A stretch of DNA of 64,000 nucleotides from Coprinopsis marcescibilis (taxonomy: Eukaryota > Basidiomycota > Agaricomycetes > Agaricales > Psathyrellaceae): contig ML210224.1 in assembly GCA_004369085.1 (NCBI GenBank), positions 62,001 through 126,000 on the forward strand. The letters run 5' to 3'. Below are positions 44,548 to 56,835 of the stretch, piece by piece. Position 1 is the first letter of the stretch, and every line of letters starts with the position of its first letter. The notes under the pieces were generated by a model. That model saw nothing but the letters and a program-made list of their open reading frames with translations, was not told the origin of the DNA and searched no databases. The position numbers and the translations under genes were made by a program.

Positions 44548-47500
44548 TTAAGCTGCGGGATCCCCATAGAAGATTCCACGGCCGTTTGTCCCGATGTACA
44601 CACTGTGAAACCACATATGTCAAGCCAATTTACAAGAGAAAACAACAGGAAAGCAGCCCTTACCGCCCATGCACACGTGAGTCTGCCACGAGACAATTGG
44701 CACTTGCTGCCCCGAATCCATGACCTGCATCGTTTATTTGAACCCAGCTGGAACCAGCATCGTCGGTTCTAAAGTAACCCACACCATCGATATCCACGGC
44801 AGCGAAGACAATAGGATAATCGCCGGGATGCGCTGGGGGACCGAGAGAAACAGACCAAGCTTGTTTGATACCAACGATGCGTGAAAAGGTTTCTCCAGAA
44901 TTCGTGGAATGGAATAGCCCTTTATCTGTTGAAACCCAAACATCCCCAGTTTTGTTCCTGTTGACGGCAATCTGGAATGGAGAGGTCGAATCTTCCAAAG
45001 AACCTCTCTCTACAAAAGAGACTCCCCCATCTGTAGAGATGTAGAATATAGATCCGGCAGCGCCATAGAATATATTGTTTTCCAGCTTGTCTGACGCGAT
45101 TGCGGCCAACGGCGGTAAGCCTACAACTTCACTGAAGGCAGCTAAGTTCCTGGAGACCAGAACGCCGCGACCATTCGTCCTCCATAACACAGTGCCTCCG
45201 TTGGCAGATAATGCTACTTTGCCACCAGATACATCATCCGCAGCGCCGGGGTGCTCAAACCTGCCACACCAAGCCTTAGTGACGAATGAGTGCACGATCG
45301 AGAAGACAAAACACACCAGGTCGACCCCGAATTGTTAGAAAGTGCGATCTGCTTTCCTTGTGAACTATTCGAAACACCAATTCAGGTCTTGATAATTGGC
45401 GATACGGTCAAAAGGCTGCCTACCTATCACCCGTGCCTACTCTGGCAATAATGTTGGATTTTATACCTGCGTAGTCGATATCGGAGGAGGTAGACCACTT
45501 CGGGTTCGTAAATCCTTCTGAAGGTGCATCCGTCAACGAAAGGTGTACGAATCCTATTCCGTATGTATCAGCAATATGTGAGGCAATTTCTAGGATCGAT
45601 GACACCCACCACCAAGGTCCCCGACCGAAGAGAGGAGAGATGGACCAGAAGGAGGGGAGACCAATCCTAGAATCGCAGTTTCCTCAACTCCATCTGCCAG
45701 CGATTCAATGGTGACATTATGTTTTGTATCCCACTGTCTCAGCGAGATTGAATAATGTTTGAACATTGATGATAGAGTTACCCTTACCTGAAGGAGATCG
45801 TGACCGCCATATATCGTTGCTCCAGTGCCATAGAGCCAATGGTTAGAGTCAAATGGATCAATGACCAAAGCTAATCGCGAAAACAACCAGTTGAGTGGGT
45901 CAGTTGTCCTTCGTCCGAATCTGCAGGAGATACTTACCTTCCATCATCCACCCAATCTGCAGAGTTCCTGGATTTGTTTCGACATAATTGGGACCTAGCC
46001 ATGGTGCACGCGAATTGGAGTATGAGTAATGTTTTTGTAGACCGGAGGCGCCCCAATTCCACAGCCGAGACCATGATTGTCCGCCGTCGATTGATCTAAA
46101 AATCTGACCATCTGGCCACCAAGAGTTGAGGGCAGCAACCATAAGCGTCCCTGGTCTTTGGTAATCTACCGCGATGCCGCCATATCCGTGGTAGAGATCA
46201 GGGCCATACACTGGAGATATGTCGGTCCCTGAAAAGCGCAATTTACATGAGATCGTTTTGGAGGTAAGAGGCACGTACATGTTCCAGAAGTGATATTGAA
46301 TTTGTGCAGGGAACCAGTTGAGCCATCGTACTGTGCGAACACTGTGAGAATATGGACATTTCCCTTGATTATTGAACACCTACAGGCCCAGCGCCATCGG
46401 AATAGGAGATATAGAGGACCCTTTCCATCGGAGAAAGCACTCCTTTATGTGGAAGATACGTAGTATTTTGACCTGGGACCGCGGCCCCTAAACCAAAAGA
46501 AAAGCCATTGTTTCAAGCATAACACCTGCAGCAATATAACTTACAACTGTGGCCGCCATCTTCAGAAACAAAAATATTGTCCGCGCCTTTGTTTGCGACT
46601 CCAACAAATATTCTTGGGGTAGGGTTCCCCAAAGAGCCTGAATTGACGTCAAAAGTTACCCAAGAAATGCCTGGACAGAATCTTCAGTACGGCTCCCAAA
46701 GACAAACAATTCAGTATGTACCGACGATGTCAGTATTGTAGTCATTCGTGTCGCCTGGCACTGGGATATAGGTTCCTACGTTCCAGTTGGAGATGAGCGC
46801 TAACACATTTAGAAAAATACTTGAAACCTTAAGGCTCACCAGCACTGGGGAACTCAGTGACGTTAGTCCAAGATGCTCCAAAGTCTGTTGACTTCCAGAG
46901 GCCTTTGCCGCTTCGAGCGCCGAAGTATAGGATGCTGTTACTGTTTGGATCCACTACGAGCCGCTGAGTAACATAAACTTAGTTTCGGTGGGAATTGAAA
47001 GGTACGTTCACGCATACTTCTCCCCTAGTGCGTGTTCTTTAGCGAATTTACGACCCGATGGAACCACCTACTCACATTCCGCGACCAGGCATGTTCCCGC
47101 CAATTTTGAAAGGAAGATTTGTGGCGGTCCATGTGTTGCCTCGGTCGCCGGAAATCAGGATCTGGCCATTATTGGGATCCCAAGAGTTTGTGTACATTCC
47201 CGTTGCCTGTAGACCCTGGAATTCAGAACAGAGTGGTTCAACTGAAATTGTGTCATACCAAATACAAACGGTCTGGTTCAACTGGGTCTGTTGCAAGCCC
47301 GTCGATGCCCCACCAATTCCATCGTGAATTATCGACAAAGTCCAACAGCGGGGTCCAGGTGTGATCCTCGTTGAGTCTGTACGCGCCTCCTATGTCTGTG
47401 CGGGCATATGCAAGCCCCTGTCCATCAAGTTTAAGGCAGTCATGACCGCTGATGTGGCGAGTGTACTCGCCTTTTCTTTAGTATTGAATACAATTCCAGG

Positions 47501-47611
47501 AACAAATCCACCGCCTCCCCCAATTTTCACATTTTCCCATGAATATGGCTGAGATGAGGCTGCAGTGATGGAGGTGACGAAGGACACCAGCGAGAAAAGA
47601 GATATATGCAT
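44548..47611 (-). CDS. Secreted xyloglucanase, glycoside hydrolase family 74
   Basis: Cleaves xyloglucan, the main hemicellulose of dicot primary walls. ATG at 47611 with a signal peptide (MHISLFSLVSFVTSITAAS). The mature start YSWENVKIGGGGGFVPGIVF is diagnostic of GH74. After removal of introns the chain shows beta-propeller blade repeats: the D-P-x-x-P-x-x-x-Y-x-A-T-G-type block ending LYLATGMYTNSWDPNNGQIL, SGDRGNTWTATNLPF, GGNMPGRGM, several Asp-box-like S-x-D-x-G-x-S-W motifs (SIDGGQSWSRLW, STDGGVSF, TDDAGSSWVQI), and finally VYIGTNGRGIFYGD. It ends at a TAA at 44548 with no carbohydrate-binding module. About a dozen short introns. Probably induced by plant polysaccharide, but nothing in the upstream sequence shows this directly. 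Confidence 0.93.
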
Positions 47612-48078
47612 ACGACCCGTTTCACAAGGCGCTGTTGCGGCCTGGAGAGTAAGCGGGCGCGACTTGCTCATAAAGGATTTCAACATATCCCGAGATAATT
47701 GCGCCGGCAGGCTGTCATCCGAGATAAACGCGAAGCGCGTCAGATCTTACTGCATTAGTGCATTCTCTGCTCACAGGACGGCCTGTTGTTAGGATAGCAG
47801 ACTTAGTGTGGGATACCTAACGCACTAAGAAGCAACGCGACCGTTCAATTCAAGGCCCGTGATATCCAGCCAGCTCAAATGCAAGACCTTGCATAGAGAA
47901 CTCCATTGCGAAGCTGATGAGTTTTTGCGTAATCAAGAGTATATCAGTCATGGAAACATACCTTATACCTTATATCATTATGCGCTACAATTGGAGAGCC
48001 TGATTTCGACATGGCGAGGTATGATCAAGAATTCGGTATTACGACAACGGCATAGGCGTGACATGCGAAGGCAAGGGC
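47612..48078. other. Intergenic, no gene seen
   Basis: 467 bp upstream of the xyloglucanase gene and downstream of the IMPACT-like gene; should contain the xyloglucanase promoter. A TA-rich stretch lies at about 47,940-47,990. Confidence 0.5.
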
Positions 48079-48837
48079 TCACGAGGGAGGGGAAGGTTTG
48101 TGCTTCTTTGCTATCAGCGATTTCACGGATGTGATTGAACGTTCCCGAACACTGATCAACCGCTTAGCATGGGTAATGTCCAGAGAAGCATATATCGGCT
48201 TTGGCTTGGGAGTTTCGTCAGTCGTCGTGCTTGAGCCGGAGACTTCTTTGTATTGTTGTCGCAAATCAGCCAAGATATCATCGAGAGACTCCAGCAATGT
48301 TTGCAATTCAGCCAACTCGGCTTGGTCCTTGAACAGACGACATACTTCTTGTGTGCAGGTTTCGATATGTGAGAACCGTGCGGGGCCGAGCGGTGTCCCA
48401 CCGAACCTGCGAAAGCCGTCGAATGACAGATCCTAAGAGAAAATAGAAAGGCCGTACCAGCGACTGACGATAACCACCGCATCAAGAATACTCAGTCTCT
48501 CCATTACAGCGAGGATCTTGGCGCCTGCCCACCGCTCTCCGTCATCCTTGCTACCGGCCTGAAGCTCAAAGTCCTCTGGGCCATTTAAGCCAGATTTCTG
48601 CGGCTTTAGTGACATACATCTCCACGCAAGCATCTCATGCGATGCTGGTTTTTCACTGTGAACAACACGCTTCATGTAGTCGACACGCGCCAGGGCTTCT
48701 TGAGGACTTGCTGCATGGTAGATATTTGCAACGAAAATTGAACCGCGGTCCCGGATTTCTTGGGATGTGAATACAGGCTCTGCTGGCTGTTTCTTGGAGG
48801 ATAGGAATGAATCCAATGTTTTCTGGACTCTTGACAT
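48079..48837 (-). CDS. IMPACT/Yih1-like protein (UPF0029 domain)
   Basis: 235 residues in two exons (48837..48458, 48406..48079; 51 nt intron). The conserved IMPACT domain spans about residues 30-150: DRGSIFVANIYHAAS, HEMLAWRCMSLKP, DDGERWAGAKILAVMERL, DAVVIVSRWFGGTPLGPARF, the last block formed by splicing. Yeast Yih1 and mammalian IMPACT bind Gcn1 and restrain the amino-acid-starvation kinase Gcn2. The N-terminal RWD domain of those proteins is absent here, since the ORF starts just before the UPF0029 block, so this is the short fungal form. The C-terminus is a helical segment plus a Lys/Ser/Pro tail. A PIP-box-like QKTLDSFL follows the start Met. Confidence 0.88.
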
Positions 48838-49092
48838 GCTGGTAAAAGGCACTCCCAAGTGAATCGCCGCGGTCAAGGGACATAGTCACTACAATTGACC
48901 CCGGCGTCATTTCAGCTTCCGGGTGGCTGTACACGTCCTGAGAGCGTTCACGTGACTGGAGGCCAACAAGGCAGCCGCCAAAATTCGGTGTGACGCCTCG
49001 CAAATGCCAGACATTGCCACACTGACCTGCAGGGTCCATTCGATTTCTTTTCGTTCTTTCTCAACCGCTTTAACATAGCCGTAACCGCTCAT
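48838..49092 (-). other. Possible short divergent transcript or 5' exon
   Basis: An ATG at 49092 opens MSGYGYVKAVEKERKEIEWT and meets a good GTCAGT donor near 49,027. Downstream acceptors do not join the IMPACT-like frame. Could be a small unrecognised gene, an untranslated first exon, or chance. Confidence 0.3.
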
Positions 49093-49096
49093 CCTA

Positions 49097-52000
49097 ATGG
49101 CAACTCCCTCTCACTATAGGCTGCCTGCCGTCCCGAATCCGACCCCCGCAACAGTCATCCATGCAAGGCCAGGGTCGAAACTGACGCGCCCTCCAATTCA
49201 AAATCCATACGACAAGTTCAATCAGGGCGATTTCGACGCGTGGATCGGTGGAATAACATCCAAACTTCGCAAAGCACTTGGTCAAGAAGATTCGTCCCAA
49301 CAGGCCTCCGAACCTGGAGCCGAGAAGCAAACTGGCGAACACACTCAGACATTGTTAACATCCAAGGATGGCGGCATGCTTTCAGAGCCTGAGGAGGACA
49401 GCTACCTGGAGGACTCCTTTGCTGAGTTCAAGGCGCGTCGCTCCGCCAAAGGAAAGGATCGAGATCCACGTGAGGGGCCAGGGCTAGGCGGAGAAGGCTG
49501 GAACAAGGACCAGCCTATCGAGCTTGTTTCCGACGACGACGAAGAGCAAGAGGAACGCCCTAGTGACGATATCTTCCCCGAACACGGAGTAGAGGAATGG
49601 GGAGATGGTGCATTGCAACCAAATGGCGCTCCATTTAGCCATCCAGATCTTTGCAGTAGGGACAGTGATGTAGGCTGGTCTGGAGAAGGGTATGTGTCCG
49701 GGGAAGATGAGAATGATGGAACTGGGATGCATGAGTATGAGGAACATCTCGAAGTAGACGAAGACGAACTATACAGCGACGAAGAACATCAACCCGGGGA
49801 GGGTGCACCTCATTTACTTCATGGATCAAGTCAGGCCTTCGAGTATAACTCTGATAGTGAGGCGGATGAAGAGGAGGACTATGAAGCGGAAGTGTCAGCC
49901 GTATCTCCAGAAGTGTTTACCATCACAGATTCTGAAGAAGAGGAGGAGAGGGAGGAGGACCGGGAGGAGAGATATCCACAAGCTCCGAGCTTAGATGCCC
50001 ATAATGGAGAGGAAGAGGAAATAGGGGAAGAGGATGATGTATCTCAGGATGGAGACATTAATGACTCCAGTGAAGAAGACGACGAGGAAGAAGTACAGTT
50101 CCAGGAGGATACTCTTGTCGATAGCATTCCTGACGAATCCGACGTGCGACCGACATACAATTTCATCTCCGATGACGAGGAAGAAGAAGAAATTGAGTCA
50201 GTGGGGGAAGATATTCAAACGGAACATGAACTCCTGGTCGAACAAAGATCTTCGCCGATGGAGATTGAAGACCACAAAGAACTACCTGTGGACCAACTCT
50301 TAGATTCTCCTGCTGGCACCCTTCAATATCCTTCCGACGACGAAAATGATGAGATACAACCCATGGAGCTCGATACCTGTGCGCACCCTTTGTTCAGTTT
50401 AGTTTTACGAAGCTGACGACTGGCCCAGCATTTCCTCCGCACGAGACCGGTGAAGAGACTCGCCCAATTGATGTGTCTGACCCGTGGTCAGGACCTCATA
50501 TCTATGCAGAAGATTTTTATGCAGGCGGGGATGCTCCTATCGTTAAAGGTCGAGACTTCGTTCCTGAGCTACTTGAGGATGCAGCCGCCGAAAGTAATTT
50601 GTTCGTCAGAGATACATGTGAGTTATGCCTGTATTTGAATCTCATCCGGTGTGTTTACCTACTGCCTAGCCATTCACGAGGAGACCGACCATCCGGTAGA
50701 GTTGCCAGACGTCTGGGAGGGGCCGCGCAGTTATGCTGAAGATTTTTACTCCGGCGGGGGTATCGCCCTTTCTCAAGAGCCTCTTCATCCAGATACACTC
50801 GAAGAAGATCTTACTGCGGCTGCAGAAGCTGTTGAAGAAGCAGCGATCTCTGCGCAGGGACCCCCCTTCGTCTTAGCACAGGCCGAACAAGTGATCCTCA
50901 GCACGGTCACACGTTCAATGGACGCGACTGCATTGCAGGACTCTTCGTCGAAGGATGAAACGATTGAAGCAAGCCATACTCGATCACCTCAACCAAAGTC
51001 CTCAGAACCTGTGGACGATGATACCACGCAACTCGAGGTGGTCCCTCGTCCAATAGACAATATCCCCTCGATGGTGGCCCCCATTGAGACCACTCATCAT
51101 ATACCTCTCGCTGACGTTGGACTGCCCGAAGACAGCACCGGCCAACTAATCGAATCGGACGAAAGAAGCGATGTCCCAGTCATGGAGGTAGTTCAAACAT
51201 GTCGGCCCTTGGGTTCAGAAGGTGGGCACCAGCATCTTCAAGAGCATCTATTTGCTCGTGACTAATAATACATATTAGGTGAATCATTACAAACCGATGA
51301 CCCAACTGTGGAAGACTTGGAGCACGGGCTTGGGCTCCAGAACACACCCGTCGTGGATTCGACTGCAGTTACTGAGGCGAGAGACGCAGCCACACTTACT
51401 CAGAAACCAGCCGACATCCAACCAACTACCGTTCTCGATGCTGAACCCAGTGAAAGTGATACCCGCGACAATATTCCTCTCGAGACTGGAGTTGCCATCC
51501 CCCCTTTCACCTCTTCTGAGCCTGAAAATGGCACTGTTCTACAGGATGCTGGTTCCACTGATATCAGCGAAATTACCGCTGATATTCCCTCTGGTATTCT
51601 CTCGAGACACAAGGTCGAAATCGAGGAAATCTTCGATGAGGATGCCGACATGCTAGTGGAAAAGGTGGCCGGAGAAGAAATTATGGATACTGCACTGGAA
51701 CCCGAGGCGCTGGTGGGATTGGGCTATTCCGTCGACGAAGTTCAGTCGGAGCCCAGAAGCGGCGAAGAAGTTACCGATGAAGATGCAGATGGAGAGCTGG
51801 ACACGGATGTTGAGATACTCTCTGTGAGTAGTGTTGCTGATATTGTGGAGCAAGCCGCACAGATGCTTCACGGTGTCGATGTCGAAGAGCCATTTGAGGA
51901 TACTGGCAATGCAAGTGCTGAGGTAGGCGCGTTCACATTCATCGATATCTTCGTTGCTAACGTCTTGTCTAGTCCCCTCCGCGCTCAGCAAGCATCGAAG

Positions 52001-55000
52001 ATGTGGAGGCTCTGCCCACAGTTATTGAAGAACATGTTTTGGAATCGGCCGTTGAGGCTAAAGATGTGGAGTCTGCCAAGGCTTCAGACCTTGCAATTGT
52101 TCGTGAAACTGAATCAGTGGCTCAAGCTCCTGCAAACACCGCCATCGGCAAGGCCGAGGATGGCGTGGTACATGTTGGAAATGGAGACGAAGTCATGGAG
52201 GTTCCAGATCAGGTCGAGCTAAGCGCGGCCCCCACAACTGAATCGGCAACTATTGTTACCGGTGAAGAATCGACAGTTCCACAGCCAGCATCTGCCACAT
52301 CCAATGTGTATGACTTCGGCGATTCCGACTCGATTGCTTCCACACCCGCTGGTAGTCCAGATGTTCATCCAGTACCTCTTTCTCCGGCCAAATACTCGGA
52401 AGCCACACCAGACCCTACGGCGGTGGCGGTTCACCTAACGGACAAAGTTAATACTGAAACAGAGGCTGATGCCGCGGACGGCCTCAATCCAAGGCTTCGT
52501 CGGATGGTCAAGCTTGGGACTACCACCCTACTGTCCGAAAATGCTGTCCCCAATTCGGCGTCTCAAGGGCCCGAGGGGGAAGCAGGGGAGGCAACCCAAC
52601 GGAAGGACTCGGCAGCGTTTGCTACTACTACAACGGTTGCTTTCGGTCACCAGCTGGGGTTCTCAGCCGCTGGAGATCATTCTTTCCCAATTCCTGGACT
52701 TTCATCCCCTACCTCTCTTCATGTTTTAGGCGACGGATCGCCCAACGCTCAAAGCCCGCTCAAAGAGAATGCAGAAGACGTCTTCATGGGCGAGCTTCCT
52801 TACGTGTCAACTAAAGATGAAGTCCCCAATCCGGTCCAGGATGTTGAACCGCACGCTATCATGGCCGACTCCAAAGAAACGACGGTAAATCAAGCGGAAG
52901 ATGAAGTCCCCAATCCAGTCGAGGATGCTGAACCGCACGCCATCGTGGCTGACTCCAAAGAAACGACGATAAATCAATCGGAAGATGAAATCCCCAATCC
53001 AGTCGGGGATGTTGAACCGCACGCAATCGTGGCCGACTCCAAAGAAACGACGGTAGATCAATCGGAAGATGAAGCCCCCAATCCAGTCGGGGATATTGAA
53101 CCGCCCCCCATCGTGGCCGACTCCAAAAAACCGACGGTAAATCAAGCGGAAGATGAAGTCCACAATCCAATCGAGGATGTTGAACCTCACGCCGTCGTGG
53201 CCGACTCCAAAGGAACGACGGTAAATCAATCGGAGGTTGTCAAAGATCTCCCTTCGGCATCTGCCCAGCCTTCAAACATAAGTGATTCTTCTCCGCCGAA
53301 AATATCCAGCGCACAGATCCATGCAATAACGCCCAGCAACACACCAAGAAGGGTGGGCAAGCCCGATCAGCACTCAGCTTATGTTCAAGTTTCAATGTCG
53401 AAGCCGGAACTTGTTCCATCCAATTCCATTGCACCTCCCGGAACGAAGCCAGCATTGTTCTTTGACCCCTACCCAGCAAACCTTTCGACCCCGAAGGAAC
53501 ATGCATCGCCAGGCGTATCAAATCCAAGGTTCATGACCCCACAGCTCACTCCTGGACGAATGGACCCTCCAACACGCGTGGGATCTTCCTTACGCATCGA
53601 CGTCTTCAATTCCAGACCAAGTGGCCCTGATTCTGTCCAAGTTATGCCAAGTCAAGAGTCTGATCCTCTCAAATCATCTGGAACAGGAAGGATGATATCT
53701 GAGGCCAAGCCAACCAGGTATGTGATTTACAAACCCGCTTCCTCACATTAGATCTAAATAAAACCCAAGCCCTGGATACTCCGGCATTTCGAGTGGATCG
53801 GCTGCATCCAACTTGAATCCAGTAACTCCGAATACTTCTGCTCTTCCTCCTCCGCCTTCAACAAATGTAAGCGTTAACAAGAATGTCTCTAATAAGCGGA
53901 AGCGCGGCGGTCTGTCTCCCAAGAAGTTAGGATCATCTAAAAAGAAATCCAAGGGCAAAGAAAAGGACTCTGATGCTCCTGTGGCTGCTGGAGAGTCCAT
54001 TCGAGTGAAGCCCCGTGATAAAGGGAAGGGAAAAGAAAAGAACCAAGTGGCCACGTCTGAGAAAAAGGCAGGCCCCCCTTCAGCAGCTAGTATCATCTCC
54101 GGCTCCAGTGCCAGTGAAGCGAGCCGGCTCCTGAAGGCGAGTAGCCGAACAACCTCCCGCGAGTCCTCTGTGATCTCTGGCAACGGAGAAGTCTCAGAGG
54201 GTCGTTCCCATCCTTCCCCCACTGTTTATAAGCCAGGAACGATTCCCCAGCATAGCCTGATTCATCATCCATCCCTATTCCATGCCCACGGCCAGAAGGG
54301 AAAACAAAATCAACCCGCAGCCCTGACAACGGGAAATTACACTCAGAAACGCCAGACTCGCAAACCTTCGTATACTCGTCTCAGCGATCGGTCGTCTCCG
54401 CTTAGTCCTACAACCCCACAAGCAGAGACCACTGGCCAAACGTCCACGAGCTCGCGTAGAGCTCAGCCTGTTCGGACCGATGCTCCTGTTCCTGTCACCC
54501 GATCACATTGTCGATTCCACAAGATTAGCATCCCTAAGGAAGACGACGACGGCCCTCGAATTTACTTCATCGTTCCAGGCTGCTGTCTAAACAACGAAGA
54601 AGTCATTCAAGAGGAAGACATTGTAAACCTTGGCATAGCTTCCTATGAAGAAAGCACGAGAATGGTCGGAGATGTCAAAACTCTCGGATTCAAGGAGTAC
54701 CTCATTCTCGTTCTTCGTCTCCTAGTGGGCAGAGAGATCTACGACGCGAATGAGGTATACTACCTCCCGGCACCAGGAGAAGTGATTGTTCGCACAGTGG
54801 AGACGGATTCTAACAAGATGACGGCACCAAGCAAAGGTCACGACCATCATACCGCAGGGTCATCCAAGACTTCGACTTCACTCTCTGCAGCCCTTCGCAA
54901 GGAAACAGACCTTGAACGACATTCCCCGCACAGCGAACCTGAGTCTGATTCCGAGTCTCCATCCAGTGATTCGTCCTACGAGGACAGTCCATCATCCATG

Positions 55001-55303
55001 AAGAAAGCTCGTGGACTGAGGCAAGAGAAGACGATACTACCGACGGTGCATATATGGAAGAACAACGGCACCTTTGCTACCAGCCCACTCCGAACGACGC
55101 GATCAGAGCCGTCACCAAGTCTCGCGGCACCTCAGGGTCACAAACGCGCTCGACCGCGCCCAAGTAACGTAACGGGCGCGGATGGACATACTGAGGATGC
55201 TCGACAGCTGAAGCGGCACAAAACAGAAAACACCAAGGCCAAGCCACCTTCTGCAACAGGAACTTCTACTTCTGCACAAGGCGCAACTCCGTCTACTTCA
55301 TAG
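49097..55303 (+). CDS. Large acidic repeat protein, 1,981 residues, function unknown
   Basis: Six exons (49097..50378, 50429..50617, 50670..51221, 51279..51922, 51973..53717, 53770..55303), all with GT-AG junctions in phase. N-terminal block NPYDKFNQGDFDAWIGGI, then a long Glu/Asp-rich disordered region. Two copies of a short motif follow (DPWSGPHIYAEDFYAGGD and VWEGPRSYAEDFYSGGG). Five exact-length tandem repeats of 28 residues lie at 52816..53235. A basic, Lys-rich patch after 53,880 (KRKRGG, KKSKGKEKD) looks like a nuclear localisation signal. A folded domain of about 95 residues near 54,500-54,800 follows (CRFHKISIP, RIYFIVPGCCLNNEEV, LGFKEYLILVLRLLVGREIY). A nuclear or chromatin role is inferred. 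I do not recognise the family. Confidence 0.8.
50475..50760 (+). repeat. Paired YAEDFYxGG motifs in the large acidic protein
   Basis: Two copies of a W-x-G-P-x-x-Y-A-E-D-F-Y-x-G-G motif (near 50,480-50,540 and 50,715-50,760), one on each side of the intron 50618..50669. Such short aromatic/acidic motifs in disordered protein often bind a partner. Confidence 0.75.
52816..53235 (+). repeat. Five in-frame 84 bp tandem repeats
   Basis: Units at 52816, 52900, 52984, 53068 and 53152, all exactly 84 bp (28 codons; consensus begins DEVPNPVEDVEPHAIVADSK). They differ by scattered substitutions only, no length change. This marks unequal crossing-over or slippage under a constraint to keep frame. Confidence 0.92.
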
Positions 55304-55634
55304 CTTACTTTCATTCTTATTCCTATTTCGTTTGCCTCCTGATCGATTTTGCTTGCATATTATCTGCAGTTGATCTAAATCTCGTGTTTTACATGCATTA
55401 TCGCTATAGTATATACCTAAACGTTTGAACTAAAGCACTGTTTTAAGCTTTGAAACTTGGGGATGTCGACTTGCTGCCGCGTGTACAACACGCGGTGGGC
55501 AGCCCTTGGTGGCGTTTGGCATTAGGTTGCCGGCTGGTTTTCGCGAGGATTCAGGTCGTGGATCCCGGTCCTCAATATAAAGCATGGTTCAAGGTTGATT
55601 CGTAGGCTATCTAATCGGTCTTTCTATTAGCGCA
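55304..55634. other. Intergenic, no gene seen
   Basis: 331 bp between two plus-strand genes. An imperfect inverted pair GCCGCGTGTACAACACGCGGTG lies near 55,476-55,497, a possible terminator or RNA hairpin. Confidence 0.45.
55478..55496. repeat. Short hairpin CCGCGTG / CACGCGG
   Basis: CCGCGTG, loop TACAA, CACGCGG: a 7 bp perfect stem with a 5 nt loop in the spacer between the large acidic gene and the coiled-coil gene. Confidence 0.6.
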
Positions 55635-56672
55635 ATGCCTGTGGATAACACCCCTGTCTTTGCCGCCTATGATGCGTTGGGTGACTCAAGGTGAGTCTTT
55701 ACTGTTCGCAATATGATCAAGTCTGTTTATACCTTTACAAGTGTAGCCCCAGGACCAAGCAATGCAAAAGTCCCGTCTGCAATAATCGCATTGGCAGAAG
55801 AGCCCGGTCGAAGTAAACGTCCGCACAGATCCAAGTCCCACCACAAGAAAGAATCAAGGAAGCGATCGCGGTCGCCCCGCAGGCATTCACACTCCCCGCT
55901 GATATCAAGGTATATGTTGGATGTAGAAAGACAAGCAAGCCATTCGGTACTTCGAGATGCGGGAGACCAACTCAATCAAGAGCGGCGCAGAGCAGAAGAA
56001 GCGACATATCGAGTAGAGACAGCAGAGCGCAGGGAGAAAGAGGCCCTTGGCAGGCTCGTGGTCTTGGAGAGGATGCAGCATGGACTTGAAACGGAAATGA
56101 TAGCAGCGGAACAAAAGTCGCAACATCTGCAGGTGCAGCTGGAGTTATCAGAGCGCGAGTTGAAGGGCTATCAGCGAGATATCAGCCTTCTGCAAGAGGA
56201 ATTCGACGATGTTAAGAAATCACTTCGACAGAGCCAGGAGCAGTGCAGAAAATATCGCACCACGCTGCGTGATTGGGAACTGAAGATGGATAATCGCGAA
56301 AAGGCGATGCAAATCGCAGTCACGAAAGCGTTTGATGAAGGCGACGACGTCGGCTACGATGTTGGGTTCAAGGATGGGCACTCCAAAGGGAAGATAGAAG
56401 GCAAAGCACAGGGAATCAAGGCTGGTCGGCAGCAGGGGCTGCTCGAAGGCAAAGAGCAAGGACGGCTCGAGGAAAGACGGAATGCGTTGGACGCCATCGA
56501 TAAGTTCCTGGCTGAAGAAGATGCTGTAAGTGTCATGTTGACCCCTGAAGCACGTCTAATAGCACGACAGCAGGGCGATTCGGGCAAAGTACGGCGCTGG
56601 GCACAATCGGTGTACTATGCAGAGAGTCAGGGTAATACTTCTGATCTAGATATCAGTCCGGCTGTTTCCTAG
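55635..56672 (+). CDS. Coiled-coil protein with RS patch and glycine-tetrad repeat
   Basis: 328 residues in two exons (55635..55690, 55742..56672; intron 51 nt). An alternative acceptor five bases further on breaks the frame. After the short first exon comes a basic RS-type patch (HHKKESRKRSRSPRRHSHS). A coiled coil of about 130 residues follows (QERRRAEEATYRVETAERRE, LELSERELKGYQRDISLLQE). Then ten consecutive four-residue units each start with Gly (56352..56471), rich in Lys, Glu and Gln. A short helical end follows. No family recognised and no signal peptide. Glycine every fourth residue in a charged helix recalls the GxxxG repeats of the bacterial export protein FliH, but that is resemblance of pattern only. 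Confidence 0.78.
56352..56471 (+). repeat. Ten GxxX-type tetrads (glycine every fourth residue)
   Basis: Forty codons read as ten units of Gly plus three residues, the three being mainly Lys, Glu, Gln, Ala and hydrophobics. The DNA itself is not repetitive, so the pattern is kept at protein level. Confidence 0.88.
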
Positions 56673-56835
56673 ACAATTAGGAACTGTATATAGCAGTTAG
56701 CGAATGGCAACTCAGACAGGTCACGGTTGAGGTTGAAGCTGAATTAGGTCTGGATCAAAGCAAATGATGGAGGTGATTATCTTTCGGTGGTTTAAAGGTT
56801 GGATCTGAGAGTTGGAGACATACATTCCTCTTCCC

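Noticed and set aside
48653..49039. ORF beginning MDPAGQCGNVWHLRG as an N-terminal extension of the IMPACT-like protein
   Set aside because: It lies in another frame from the UPF0029 domain and no splice pair joins the two; family members start close to the domain in this short form.
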